From the NCBI RefSeq assembly GCF_016920785.2, contig NW_024609837.1, positions 49,168,745-49,232,744 on the forward strand: a DNA stretch of 64,000 nt, written 5' to 3'. Below the pieces are notes generated by a model, which worked only from the letters and a program-made list of their open reading frames with translations, was not told where the DNA came from and did no database searches. Position numbers and translations under genes: made by a program. The DNA is from Ixodes scapularis (Eukaryota; Arthropoda; Arachnida; Ixodida; Ixodidae). Position 1 is the stretch's first letter. Each line of letters starts with the position of its first letter. Of the stretch, positions 10,515-21,375 are shown piece after piece.

Positions 10515-11340
10515 GCGGCTTTCACTTTTTTTCATCATTGAATAAGTTACTGCCAGTCAACACTGGTCGGACATGTGCTGAGGATGTTTTTAGGACTGGT
10601 GGCCGGGGATAAAAAGTGTGGTCAGTAGCCAGGCTTCTACTGAACACTTTTTTGTCTACGTTGACCAAGTTACTGCCGGTCAACATTGGCCGGAAAGGCG
10701 CTGAGGACATTTTTAGGACTGGTGGCCGGGGATGAAAAGAGTAGTGAGTCCCAGGCCTCTACCGGACACTTTTTTGTCTTCGTTGACCAGGTTGCTGCCA
10801 GTCAACATTGACCAGACAGATGCTGAGGATGTTTTTAGGACTGGTGGCCGGGGATGAAAAGAGTAGTGAGTCCCAGGCTTCTACCGGACACTTTTTTGTC
10901 TTCGTTGACCAGGTTGCTGCCAGTCAACATTGACCAGACAGATGCTGAGGATGTTTTTAGGACTGGTGGCCGGGGATGAAAAGAGTAGTGAGTCCCAGGC
11001 TTCTACCGGACACTTTTTTGTCTTCGTTGACCAGGTTGCTGCCAGTCAACATTGACCGGACAGGTGCTGAGGATATTTTTAGGACTGGTGGCCGGGGATG
11101 AAAAGAGCGATCAGTACTCTGCCTTCTACCGGGCACTTTTTTGTCTTCATTGACCAAGTTCATGCCGGTGAACATTGGCCGGATGAGTGCTGGTCACCTT
11201 TTTGAGGCGGGTGACCAGGGAGGAAACAAAGACTTGGTGGCCAAGCCCTTCCCGAACATAATTTGGTGATTGGTTGCCAATGGAAAAACTAAGACTCTGT
11301 GGCCGGGGACTTAATAGTGATCTTTTGGGGACCTTTGGCC
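10515..11340 (+). repeat. 122-bp satellite array
   Basis: The motif TAGGACTGGTGGCCGGGGAT recurs at 10591, 10714, 10836, 10958 and 11080, spacing 122-123 bp, with a diverging unit after 11100. Each unit carries CTTCTACCGGACACTTTTTT and GTTGACCAGGTTGCTGCCAG. The central units are nearly identical, suggesting recent amplification. The GGCCGG words recall the 61-bp array at 25640-26265, but the units are different. Confidence 0.85.
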
Positions 11341-12619
11341 AGCTGCTTTCCAGTGGCCGGGCTGGCCAGGCAGGTGCCGAGCAAAAATCAGGCATTGGCC
11401 AGTGTCGGGCCAAAATTTTGTGCTGCCTGGGATGCTTCAACAAAATTTAAAAAAAAAAACACCTTGAAAATAAATTACCGGCTCCCGATTAATTTCTTCG
11501 AAAAATGGGGGACACTAACTATTCAATTCAAACTCCCGTTTGATCTTTTTTCTCGCAGGACGCAATTTCTTGCTGAAAATCTAATTTGTGTTCGGTTACC
11601 CTAGGTCCGAGAAACAGAATCGTTTTCAACCTCTCACATAAGGTTATTGACTCCCTATCGTCACACACAGCTTGTTCTCAACACATTTACAAAAGTGATA
11701 CTTCTCTGAGAAAGGGAAAAGATATTAATACATAGATTTACAGTTTTCGGGCCAAGCAAAAATCACAACAAACACGAAGGACCGTGGAGATGAAAGAGTT
11801 TTAGTAGAAAGTTCCGATGACTCCGAAATTGATACCCGGCACTCCACCGCCAGCTCTGCGCTACATTTCATTGTTTTCAAAGGCATTAAATGTATCGAAA
11901 GAGTATACTAAAACTCACTAGAGACAGAAACAGGACTACTGTTAGAAGCATGCTTGCGTGCACTTCCCGTTAAACAGCGACATTATGCAATCTGTGATAG
12001 ATGCATAATCCAACTGGGGCAGCACAGCGCAACGCAAACACAGTCAAGAAAGAAGAGGGTCTCCCACATACAACACAATTTTACTGTCGTTGAGGAGCAG
12101 ATTTTTGTCAAAGCGCGTCCGACAAACGCAACGCAATATTTCCATAGGCTCCGGCGAAGCTAAGCGGCCAATACTGAAAATTGTGTGCGGACGTATTCCG
12201 GCTGTTCACGACGAAACACCATGGCCGCGACTGCGACGCACGAAGATCAGAACATTGAAAGCACATTTCGTAAACAGGGGACCTACGCGACCCATTATCC
12301 GTCACCACAACTGTGGATACGGCAAAAACTACGGCCACAGTGAAACTATCAGCCCGTCAGAACGAGTCACGTGCCGAATTTTTGTCAAAGTGTTTTTTGT
12401 CCTACGGAGAGCCGTCACGTGTTTCGCTCCATTACTTTGATTGGCTTGAAGCAGTTGTCTCGCTCGATCACAGCCACACGGAGACGAAAACGAACGTGGG
12501 GATGGTTAACAAAAGGCGAGGTCACAGGGAGATAGACGATGCTGTTAAGCTCTCTCTGTTTGCTTTTTCTGCCCTTCTCTGGCTAAAAGTAAGTAGATTA
12601 TGTTATGCTTATTATTTTT
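11341..12619. other. Stretch with no recognisable gene
   Basis: Contains at 11797-11860 a sequence starting GAGTTTTAGTAGAAAGTTCC and running through CCGATGACTCCGA...GATACCCGGCACTCC. This matches the left arm of the inverted repeat at 36702-36836, so it is a dispersed repeat fragment. No other supported feature. Confidence 0.45.
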
Positions 12620-13168
12620 AGAGCGCAGCTCTTATTAGGCGCTCGTTTCCGGCTTGAGCGGCGTCGGCGTCGCCATCGCCGTCGCCGTCGCCGTCGCCGT
12701 CGGCGTAACCGCGAGGTGCATTCTGGAAAATCTTCCCCGAAAAATTTAGCGGAAAAATTTCCCCACTATGTTTAGAGGAAACATTTCCCCGCCAAACTTA
12801 GCTGAAAAGAATCCTCGCTAATTTTGGCGGAAAAAGTTCCGCGCCAAATTTAGCAGAAAATTTTTCCAGCTAAATTCTGCAGAAAAAGTTTTCCGCTGAA
12901 ATTAGCGGAAAAAATCCCCGCTGATCTTAGCAGAAAAATTTCCCCGCCAAATATAGCGGAAAAAAACTCCCCGCTAAATTTAGCGGAAACGTTCCTCCGC
13001 CGAATTCAGCGGAAACATTTCCCCACTATATTTAGCTGAAAATGTTTCCCTAATCCCGTGGTAGGCGAGCAGGAGAGGAGGAGGGGCATAGCCTCCTCTC
13101 CGTACCTTTCCCTCCTCCTCCTCAAGAGCAGCGACTCTAATTCGGTGTTACAAGTGATTGTAAACATC
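12620..13168 (+). mobile_element. Palindrome-core element, copy 2
   Basis: The same left end as copy 1 (AGAGCGCAGCTCTTA, CGTTTCCGGCTTGAGCGGCG, GTCGCC run, CGTAACCGCG.GGTGCAT) and the same right end (CCTCCTCCTCAAGAGC.GCG, ATTCGGTGTTACAAGTGATTGTAAAC). The core (about 12730-13050) is different: some ten to fifteen alternating copies of TTTAGCGGAAA-like and TTTCCCCGCTAAA-like words, so neighbouring words are inverted repeats. T-rich sequence flanks both ends. Confidence 0.7.
12730..13050. repeat. TTAGCGGAAA / TTTCCCCGC core array
   Basis: Short words AATTTAGCGGAAA and TTTCC(C/G)CGCTAAA alternate at about 20-25 bp, with point differences. The same words, inverted, occupy 48070-48345 in copy 3. 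Self-pairing would be extensive. Confidence 0.75.
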
Positions 13169-13370
13169 TTTTTTTTTTTTATTTCTTTTTTCAACCTTAG
13201 TGAAGAAAGCCGAGTTCCTGACCAGCATAGCCGACTCACACACGACACTCCCCACACTCAATGAAAAACGGCGCCCTTTACGTTGTCGGGGTGGCCGTGT
13301 GGGCGATCCATTCAACACTTCACAGATATCGGCTGGATCAAAATGGTACCGGCACAATCTTTCCGATTTG
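13169..13370. other. Host sequence interrupted by the LTR element
   Basis: Flank of the LTR retrotransposon. A plus-strand frame from about 13200 runs to the insertion point but resembles nothing I know. The pre-insertion sequence would join ...TTTG-AGGC to TAATATTGG... at 16388. Confidence 0.4.
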
Positions 13371-13374
13371 AGGC

Positions 13375-13914
13375 TGTGGGAGCCGGGGGTGAAAGACGAG
13401 GCAGAAGGCACGAGACAGGCGGTCGACGGAGAAGACACGAGCTGGCGCGAGACAGTGCGTGCTGAGCGATGCTGGTAGCTGGACAAGGAACGTTGAAGCC
13501 AAGCTGCCTAGCCTGGCCCATAACGAACCCCGGAGCGGTCCACCAGCGAGGTCTGAAGCAAGACCGGTGGAAACGGCGAGCCCGGGCCATATGACCTGGG
13601 CTACGACGATCCCGGGGTGGTTCCGCAGCGAGACTCGGGCATTGATAGCCCGGGACAGACAGCCTACGCAGCGCTGGCGTGGGAAAGGCGATCCGCAGGC
13701 CTGGACACGGACCCCGACTGTGAGCTCTGATCGACGGGCGACAACAAGGGTCGTCGGGCCCGGACTACCGGCTCTCGACGACGGGCAACCGAGAGGTACA
13801 GTAAACCCATTCGCTGTCTTCTCGTTGCAATGTGTGATTCCCTGGGTAACGGGCGGAGCGCATACCGATCGGGCGGGATTATTAGTAGAGGAATCTCCGT
13901 AAAAGAACCCCACA
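13375..13914 (+). repeat. 5' long terminal repeat
   Basis: Begins TGTGGGAG and ends CCCCACA, the TG...CA inverted termini of LTRs. It matches 15847-16383 throughout, for example CATACCGATCGGGCGG near the 3' end. Long frames on the minus strand here recur in the other LTR and are not genes. Confidence 0.88.
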
Positions 13915-13920
13915 TTAAAA

Positions 13921-13940
13921 TGGCGCATCCAACGTGGGGC
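13921..13940 (+). promoter_or_regulatory. Primer-binding site, tRNA-Lys-like
   Basis: Six bases after the LTR, the sequence TGGCGCATCCAACGTGGGGC matches the well-known complement of the tRNA-Lys(1,2) 3' end apart from two extra bases (AT) after TGGCGC. Identification is by comparison with the classical motif. Confidence 0.65.
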
Positions 13941-14384
13941 CCATTCGGTATGCCTCCGCTTCTAGTCGTCCCCAGAGAGTTCCATGGATTCGTTGAGCGG
14001 GTTGTTCACTAACGCTAACGATGCCCGTTGAGACAAAGTATGTTAGAATTATGGTGACTTGTCTCAAAGCAGAGCTCAGCAGGTGTCTCCTCGAATCGAG
14101 TACTTAAAGGTCTCGAAGGACGAGGTTGCGGACGCACGTTCTCGGGTACCCCAGAATAGTGGTTGGCAGAAGGTGACCCAACCGGGGGGAACACGAGGAG
14201 CGCGGTTAAGATGTAAGAAAGTCGTTTTCGGAGGCAGAGGAGAGCCACTGCATGTTCGCTGGAAGGCAGGATAGCGACTGGCAGGAGGGAACACAGCCAG
14301 GACTTATTCCATGTTTAGGATTTAGTCTTGGAATGATGCGGTAGGCAAGCAAGCGCTTGTCGAGGCCTGGGATGCAGATGGGGT

Positions 14385-14520
14385 TTTGTCAGTGGGTGTC
14401 GGAAAGATTGCGGGAATTGCAGTCGACACCGGGAACACTGGCGGTCGAGATTGTCGGCGGGTGTTGGGTAAACTGACGTAAATTGCAGTTGACACCGGGA
14501 ACGCTGGCAGGCGAGTTAAG
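14385..14520 (+). repeat. Internal direct repeat of the LTR element
   Basis: AATTGCAGTCGACACCGGGAA at 14414 recurs as AATTGCAGTTGACACCGGGAA near 14485, each with a preceding GTGGGTGT/GGGTGTTGGG word and following CTGGC.GGCGAG, a spacing of about 72 bp. No coding sense. Confidence 0.6.
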
Positions 14521-15833
14521 GAGCAGTATGATTTGTAACCGCTGGACAAAGACGGCTAGTTCTTTCGCGTCACTCCAACAACCGACGAAAGGCAGAGGGA
14601 CGACTCTCCCTTGAGGGGGGTCGTTCCGAGAAAGCTACGAAATGTTTCATAAGATACTTTTTCGGCTTCACTCTGGCCGGTCGTGGCAGTGACAGCAAGA
14701 CTTTTGATAAGTTATGTCGCGTCACTACCTGGCCGGGGATGAGGCGGTAGACATTTAGGTGGCTTGTAGTTGTCCAGCTTGCCTTGAGGCGTGAACGATT
14801 CAAGCGGACTTGCTCGCTGAGCTGCCGCCCCTCCGAGGACCGAGCAGTCCCTAGAGCTCGTACACACGTGGACGGAACGGGACGCTGACGCTTACATCGA
14901 GTAGCACATGGTATATGTAGCCGTTGCGGAACGCGGGTATGGTATTTGGTCATCCCGCCAGAGGCTTTGGATCCCTTCACTCGCGCAAAAGATGGACTAC
15001 GTTTACTCCATCGTTACCTGTTCAGAAGGAAACTCACGCGTTGAGCAACGCAGCTAGTGGTTTTGCCGCATCGCTTGCTCCGAGATGAGAAGGGCACCCG
15101 AGGTATAAAGACGCGAGCGTCGTGTCTTACTTCTAGGCTTACTCGGCGAGATACAAACGAGGAGGCTTGCCCGGTTCACATCGCTGAATTGAAAGGATAC
15201 TACCGTTGTCGCGATGGGGAAGACGTATAACAGGAGGTTGCAGTAGGACACAAGAAATCCCTTGTTCTTGGCGACCCACGAGCGAGCTCTGGAATGCAGA
15301 CTCGCTGAGTTGGCCGCATGGTACACGAACCCGTCGGCAAGCTATGTTGCGGTAGTGGCTATGGCCACTGCCACATTCTGCGGCAGAGTATTTGTTCGCT
15401 GTAGGTTGTTTTAACAGTTTGTTCTGCGCAGAATAGCTTCTTGGAAAGACGGCCATAGACGCTGTAACCCAGGAAGCCCACCGGGAGGGAAGACGGGACC
15501 ATTCGTTTTCCCAAGTGCTCAGGGTGGCTGACAGTTGTTCGGCCTGACGAACGGTTCAGGCGGGCAGTTCTAAGCCCGCTGTGACCTCTAAGCGGAACGG
15601 GGCAAGTCCGTCTGCGTCGGCCGGACCAGCTTAGAGCAAGCCCCCTGCTGCATCGCGGTGAGTGGGACAGCGAGCGACAGACAGGTCGGCATTGTCTGCC
15701 GGCTTCGCTAGCCACCACCACCTACGCCGCTTTCGGACGCTGCAACGTGGCCACTCCGGCAACAGCAACAGCGGCCGCCCATGAAGCCCAGCGGCTCCCT
15801 GAGGCCCATGAAGTCCCCCGAAGTCCGGGCCTT

Positions 15834-15846
15834 GAGGGGGGGAGAG
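15834..15846 (+). promoter_or_regulatory. Polypurine tract
   Basis: GAGGGGGGGAGAG directly abuts the TG of the 3' LTR, the expected position and composition for plus-strand priming. Confidence 0.8.
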
Positions 15847-16383
15847 TGTGGGAGCCGAGGGTGAAAGACGAGGCAGAGAGCACGTGACAGGCGGCCGGCA
15901 GAGAAGACACAAGCTGGCGCAAGACATTGCGGGCTGAGCGAGGCTGGTAGCTGGACAAGAACGACGGAGCCGGGGCCGCCTGGCCTGGCCCATCGAACCC
16001 TGGAGCGGTCCACCAGTGAGGTCTGGAGCAAGACCGGTGGAAACGGCAAGCCCGGGCCATATGACCAGGGCTATGACGATTCCGGGGTGGTTCCGCAGCG
16101 AGACTCGGGCATTGATAGCCCGAGACAGCCAGCCTACGCAGCGCTGGCGTGGGAAAGGCGATGCGCAAGCCTGGACACGGACCCCGACTGTGAGCTCTGA
16201 TCGACGGGCGACAACAAAGATCGGCGGGCCCGGACTAGCGGCTCTCGACGACTGGCAAGCGAGAGGTACAGTAAACCTATTCGCTGTCTTCTCGTTGCAA
16301 TGTTAGATTCCCTGGGTGACGGGCGGAACGCATACCGATCGGGCGGCGATTGATAGTAGTGGACCTCCGTAAAGAAGCCCACA
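15847..16383 (+). repeat. 3' long terminal repeat
   Basis: Begins TGTGGGAGCC and ends CCCACA. It is a near copy of 13375-13914 with scattered substitutions and a few small indels. The flanking AGGC completes the target duplication. Confidence 0.88.
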
Positions 16384-16387
16384 AGGC

Positions 16388-17046
16388 TAATATTGGACGA
16401 ATACTGCGTGGTGCCGCTAGAGACATACCTGTTGTCGGGCAGAAATTCTGTCCAATGTGGGTAGGTATTCTCCTAGCGGGAGAGCCGCCCGTGGCAGTGA
16501 CGACACATGGCATCTTAGAGCATCTGGCGCGCTCCAGCAAAGCTCCGAGGCTGAGTTCGGGCCACCTGGCGTCTGAGGGTCTTTTGACATGAACCCCCAA
16601 TCTGAGTTACACGGCGCCTTTTCGCAATAAGCCTCCATGATATTGCGGTACACCTTGGCCGGGATTCGATTACGACGGCCAGGGCTTTGCTTCGGAGCCA
16701 CCGAGGCGGTGCATCTTGAATCAAGTGATAATACTCCCCTAATAGGGTGCTAAATGAAGGGCCTGACCTTTTGAAGGATCGAAGCTATACGACTCAAACG
16801 TTTACAGGATATAAAATCCACCGCTAAAATACATCTTTGATAAATATTTGAGCTGGCTGCATGTAGGTGCCAATTTATAAGACTAATTTTACAGCATCCC
16901 CTCTATTTGGGACACAAGACTGCTTACAGCGGTGTCGATCAATCGATGTCATGTTGTTGTCCCCGTTCCAACCATCAGACAAGGATTTCTTCGACATGAC
17001 TAACCATGTCGCTTAAAATTGCAAGTTGTGCGTTCATGAATCATGT
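16388..17046. other. Stretch with no recognisable gene
   Basis: Right flank of the LTR element. Minus-strand frames of up to 107 codons overlap the LTR border or lack any recognisable domain. Confidence 0.4.
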
Positions 17047-17281
17047 AAAAGGGTGTTTTTTAGAAAATTCCTCCATTACACCCTTTTTACACGGTATGAA
17101 CAGTGGGTGTACCGAAGAACATAAACACACTTCTAACAGGATGTTAAGAACTCATCTGCACATAGGGGTGTAGGAAGAGTTTACGCAGGGTGTAGGCCTT
17201 CTTGTACACCCCTGTTACACCCATCAATAGAAAAAATCGTGTATAAAGGGTGTAGGAAGGGTGTTCGGAAAAACACCCTTT
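17047..17281. mobile_element. ACACCC-type MITE with 8-bp target duplication
   Basis: Starts AAAAGGGTGTTTTT and ends AAAAACACCCTTT, giving inverted ends of about 13 bases. AATCATGT (17039-17046) and AATCACGT (17282-17289) flank it, a 7/8 match. The interior is rich in GGGTGTA/TACACCC words in both orientations. Related sequence occurs at 27185-27385 and 36500-36645. Confidence 0.65.
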
Positions 17282-17315
17282 AATCACGTTTATGGCTGTC
17301 GAAATGTTTAGTGTG

Positions 17316-17360
17316 TTGGTTAGGTTTAGGTTAGGTTTAGGTTAGGTTAGGTTAGGTTAG
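17316..17360 (+). repeat. Interstitial TTAGG / TTTAGG tract
   Basis: About eight units of GGTTA or GGTTTA in a row. (TTAGG)n is the ancestral arthropod telomere repeat. With unique DNA on both sides this is an internal relic or a short insertion, not a chromosome end. Confidence 0.8.
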
Positions 17361-17843
17361 CCCTCAGGAAAAAGAGGCTGTACTAGAAACATAGTTGAAA
17401 TATATTGAATATGCACAGTATTTTTCTGTTCATTCCGTATTACTTTGTCCCCATTAGAAATAAGCGCGTAAGGTATTCAGATTATATCATAAATATTAAC
17501 CAGAAAAGATTTAAGATACACCAAAAACATAATTCCTTCCCCTCAAGATGCCGTTTGTCTATTAAAAATCGGCAACCAAATTTTGTTTTCATTTATTTTA
17601 ATTTGGATTTTGTTAGTAAATGGTGTCCCTGGGGTCTTCGAGGGCACTACTACATACATCCCAGAACTACAGATTAGAAACGAACACAAACACAAGTACC
17701 ATGACGCACTGAACACCTGAATCACAGCCCCGTTGACTGCTCCAGAGCCTTATATAGCCTACATCTTGAAGGTAATCATTCGGCCGGTGACCACCTCTGC
17801 ACTTATTAAGGTTCCAGGTATTCGATCGTGTCCTCGTTAGTCT
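17361..17843. other. Stretch with no recognisable gene
   Basis: AT-rich; no repeat or exon found. Confidence 0.4.
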
Positions 17844-17880
17844 GTGAAAGGGGAAACAATGTTTATTCGATTTATTATTC

Positions 17881-17911
17881 GACGTTTCGGCCAGAGTCCC
17901 GCCTTGGTCAG
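17881..17911 (-). ncRNA. Hammerhead-like core, degraded (H1)
   Basis: On the minus strand: CTGACCA, a stem II hairpin (GGCGGGACTCTGGCC), GAAAC, GTC. A hammerhead core needs CUGANGA and GAAA; here the G of the first box is changed to C, so cleavage is not expected. It pairs as an inverted repeat with the plus-strand copy at 17938-17967. Confidence 0.45.
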
Positions 17912-17937
17912 GAATGCCGAAGTCCGGCCTTGTCTTC

Positions 17938-17967
17938 CCGACGAAGGCCGGACTCCGGCCGAAACTT
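17938..17967 (+). ncRNA. Hammerhead-like core, degraded (H2)
   Basis: CCGACGA, a near-perfect stem II (GGCCGG-ACT-CCGGCC), GAAAC, TTC. The U of CUGANGA is replaced by C. H1 and H2 lie head to head about 25 bp apart within a TTTATT(C/A)-bordered inverted repeat (about 17866-17985). Confidence 0.45.
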
Positions 17968-18061
17968 CGAAGAATAAATCGTGCGTTGTTGCTGTTTTTA
18001 CCAAGGGTTTTTCTCTTCTCAGTTATATAACCACGCCTTCGGCCTCCCGCCACCATGCGCG

Positions 18062-18147
<86 letters not shown>
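18062..18147. repeat. (TA)n microsatellite, about 85 bp
   Basis: Uninterrupted alternating T and A. It directly abuts the hammerhead-like core H3. The Tyr-Ile-rich frames across it are artefacts. Confidence 0.95.
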
Positions 18148-18151
<4 letters not shown>

Positions 18152-18176
18152 AAGAGAGACCTCCTCTCGAAACGTC
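18146..18176 (+). ncRNA. Hammerhead-like core, degraded (H3)
   Basis: TGATGA, stem II (AGAGAG-ACCT-CCTCTC), GAAAC, GTC. The C that should open CUGAUGA is an A belonging to the adjoining (TA)n tract, so this copy lacks one catalytic-core base. The flanks suggest a retroelement remnant of the Penelope type, whose members are known to carry hammerheads. Confidence 0.45.
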
Positions 18177-18177
18177 A

Positions 18178-21100
18178 ATAAACCTTTCCTTGTTTTTGTT
18201 CAGTCCATTCAGTCCATGAATCTTTCTTGTATATACATATCTATATACCCTAGACCACAGTCAGTGGACGATGAGCACCATAATGATGAACTTTAGGCAT
18301 TGTTTGATTGACTTCATGAGATCATAACGTTGGCTGCGGCCCAACTTTATGTGAAACGGAGTATCAAGGGCGGTGAAGAGCTCCTCAATAAAGGGTGGAA
18401 CTTCGTCTCATTTTTTCTTTCAACGGCACTAGCTTTTACTCTTCACTGCATTCTTGATTGGTCGGAATATTAATCACGACTGGGGCAACGGCGCTCAATT
18501 ATGTCCCTAATTAATTCCTCTGGGGATGGCGCTCACTGATGGAAGTCCTCGCTTGCGTCGCGGTCAAATTTGCGGGATCGCCCCCTCGAGAATTGGCTCC
18601 CGCGTTGATCCTGACCATTAGCTTTCCAAAACCTCTCTTCATTTGAATCATAATTGAAATGTTGCCCTCGAACTGCTTTGCTCTCAATAGGACTTTTAAG
18701 GATTAATAAGTAAATATAGTATTTGAATTATTGTTATGCAGCTCTACGGTATCTGGACCTTGTTTATGCGGAGAGTTTTATATCCTGATATTGACATGTC
18801 TTTCGGTGGTCTCTCTGTTGTTTTTTTTGTTGCGATTTGCAAACATATTTTTATTCAATTATATCCATTGTCGTTAAATAACTTTATCTACTGTGTTCTT
18901 TTTGCCGTATTCTAGATTGTAATTCTATGTCGTAAAGGCGCTGTGGATAGCAAGTGATTAAATAAATATAGTTGCTTTCATAAAAATGACATCACATCTG
19001 TGTCATTCACTGTGTTGTTTGTAGCTGAACATATTAAAATGGTGAGAATCGTGTAACTACTAATTGCAATAACATTAATTTACTACATACCAGTGGGAAG
19101 TTTGACCAACCTTAGCACGAATGATTTTTTGTGTCATGTTTGCTACACCGACATCCTCTGTTTTGTGAGAGCGAAGTGTGTGGGAATTAAAACACATCAC
19201 GTTAAATTTAAGCACACGCTTGAACACATTTCGCTGTGAATCTTGAAACGCAGACAAGTTATAAAATGAATACATTTTATTTACAAGATTGTCTTAGAAG
19301 CTTAACAATAGATGGTCAATATGAAGCGTTTGCTACATTACAATTTTTAGTTAGTGAATGAACGAACTATGTGAAAATTAAAACCTTTCACGCGAATTTT
19401 TTGCGCAAGTTTAAAGTAGTTCTAGCACAGCATGCTAAAAGTTTAAACAGTTTTAGTTAAAACGTATTTTTTATTTTATCGTATTATCCCTGCTTCATGT
19501 TTGGGGCAGTATAAAACATAAATTAATTAATTAATTAATTAATTTATTTATTGTATTAAAAGCATAAAAGAATTTTTTTAATGTTTTGACAAAAATGTTT
19601 GCAGGGTTCGAGATGTTTGTCGAAGTTATCTGAGTGGCCTGACGTTCCTGCTGAAAAAGACAAAAACACATCGCAACCCACATTCTAAATTGAATGCAGA
19701 ATTAACCATTTTGCATTTTAATTTCGAATCTGGGTTAAACGGCGTAAAAACTGGGATCTTCACACTTTCCGTTTTTGTTTAAGTTTTTGGCTGCGCACTT
19801 TCTTTGAAACTCCAAGCACGGCGTTCCTAAAGCAGTCCTGTTCACTCCGTACTGACACCAGAGTAAACGCTTTGCGTATTTTAGGCCAATCGTGTCTCCG
19901 GTTACGGTCACGTGACTAGTCTCCTAGCGGGTGATAAGGCAGAGCATAGCACCTCTCCTAAGGCCACTCCATGGTAGGTCACTCACATACCATCCATTGC
20001 ACTATCAACTTTAGGACGAACTCACAAAAAGATACAAGTGACAAATCCTCTCGCTGGGTTCATTGTTGGGATGCCCCTTGAAGATTCGCCGTTTTCAGCG
20101 CATCCCCAAGCCAACCTTGAAGGAGCTCCTGCTGTCATACTCCTCTCTCTGTTTCTCTTTCCTGCTGAAAGCGTGGTAGAAGGTGCGCACTCGCCGAACC
20201 AGTCAGCCTTCTGCTTTTTATCATTTGACTCCGCTCTCTGCGCTGATAAAGGCCGGAGCGTAGTCACCTGGTAAAAGATTGGCGGGTGACGCAGCACGGG
20301 TTTCCCAATCTCCGAATTTCTGCTTGCTGACTTAATTTCTTGTGTGCTCGGGCCTGTGGGGCTTCGTAGATTTGGTTGTAAATTGTATATCGTCCGCGGC
20401 AACGTATTCGAACTGTAGCAACGTTTTCAGTGTTAAAAAAGTAATACGTGTATATCGGCAACAAGGGATTTCTTCAAAAAAGCGACAGAAATTATTGTGA
20501 TGTGGTTAGGTTCGCCAAATGACAGCTTGTTTCACATTTTGTTTAGTCTTCGCAGAGCCCATCCTTTTCCTGTTTTTGTGTTTGTGTGGTTATTCTGTAG
20601 CGCCCATGTCGACATATATAACGGATTACATAATTTAAGTCAGTTCTTTTATGGTATGTGCACTGCAACACACTTCTTGTTAAAGATTGACCGTTCTTCT
20701 GCATGTACTCTTCCAGATTACCTCTAGAATCGGGCAGTGTCCATTCTCGTGGCAGCTCGGAAAATAATTTCATCGCAGTTATACCAGCAGTCGCCTCCCA
20801 TTAGCTGTTTGAAATCATGTGACAACTGCCGGCAGAATACTGATTTGATTATTCTCGCGGAGTTTCGGGGAAAGACGTTTCACGGACACACGTTTAGTCG
20901 AAACTAACATATCATCGACACTGGTTAAGTGAATTGCACGCTGAAGGGACATTTCTTCGCGCATGAATCACTGGCCGGGCGACCCGTTCACGCAGCTTTG
21001 CGCCGACGGTCTGCTACGGCTTATTAGAAAAATGTTAACATACATGGCCCACCTGCACACACTATTCACGACGACAGTCTGGGGTAATTATTACAAAAAA

Positions 21101-21373
21101 GCTAATCATAGCTGTCTATAAAACAATATTTCGATGAAACATATCGTTATCAATCGAACTATCTTTTGATGTGACGTCGTTTGATGAACTAATTGCTACC
21201 GTGAATGAGAGGCATTTGCCGGTAGAATTTCTTGGATATTATTCTCCCAGGTGCCGGAAGAATAAAAAATATAGCCTAGAATTACCTTGTTTCTTCTATT
21301 TTTTGCAATCTTCTCAGTTGCATAAAAGCTTAGTAGTACATCTTCACATATCACAGTTCACTTGCGCGTTTTG
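18178..21373. other. Long stretch with no recognisable gene
   Basis: Mostly AT-rich unique-looking sequence. An (ATTA)n microsatellite sits at about 19519-19545. No frame over 130 codons and no splice-bordered exon that I can support. Confidence 0.45.
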
Positions 21374-21375
21374 TA

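Larger units (their letters stand above)
13375..16383 (+). mobile_element. Complete non-autonomous LTR retrotransposon (3.0 kb)
   Basis: Two direct repeats of about 540 bp bracket 1.9 kb of internal sequence. AGGC flanks the element on both sides (13371-13374, 16384-16387), a 4-bp target duplication typical of Ty3/gypsy-type integrases. A primer-binding site starts at 13921 and a polypurine tract ends at 15846, so the plus strand is the sense strand. The internal region carries no gag, protease, reverse transcriptase or integrase that I can detect and only short frames, so it depends on another element for movement. The design is that of a LARD/TRIM-like element. LTR divergence is low to moderate by eye, so insertion is not ancient. 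Confidence 0.85.

Noticed and set aside
10515..11340. CRISPR-like spaced repeats
   Set aside because: The units are contiguous 122-bp tandem copies without unique spacers, in a eukaryotic genome.
13338..13928. 196-codon minus-strand frame
   Set aside because: It lies in the LTR and recurs in pieces in the other LTR. It is antisense to the element and has no domain.
17316..17360. True chromosome end
   Set aside because: Too short, and bounded by ordinary sequence on both sides.
18062..18147. Tyr-Ile repeat protein
   Set aside because: It is a plain (TA)n microsatellite.
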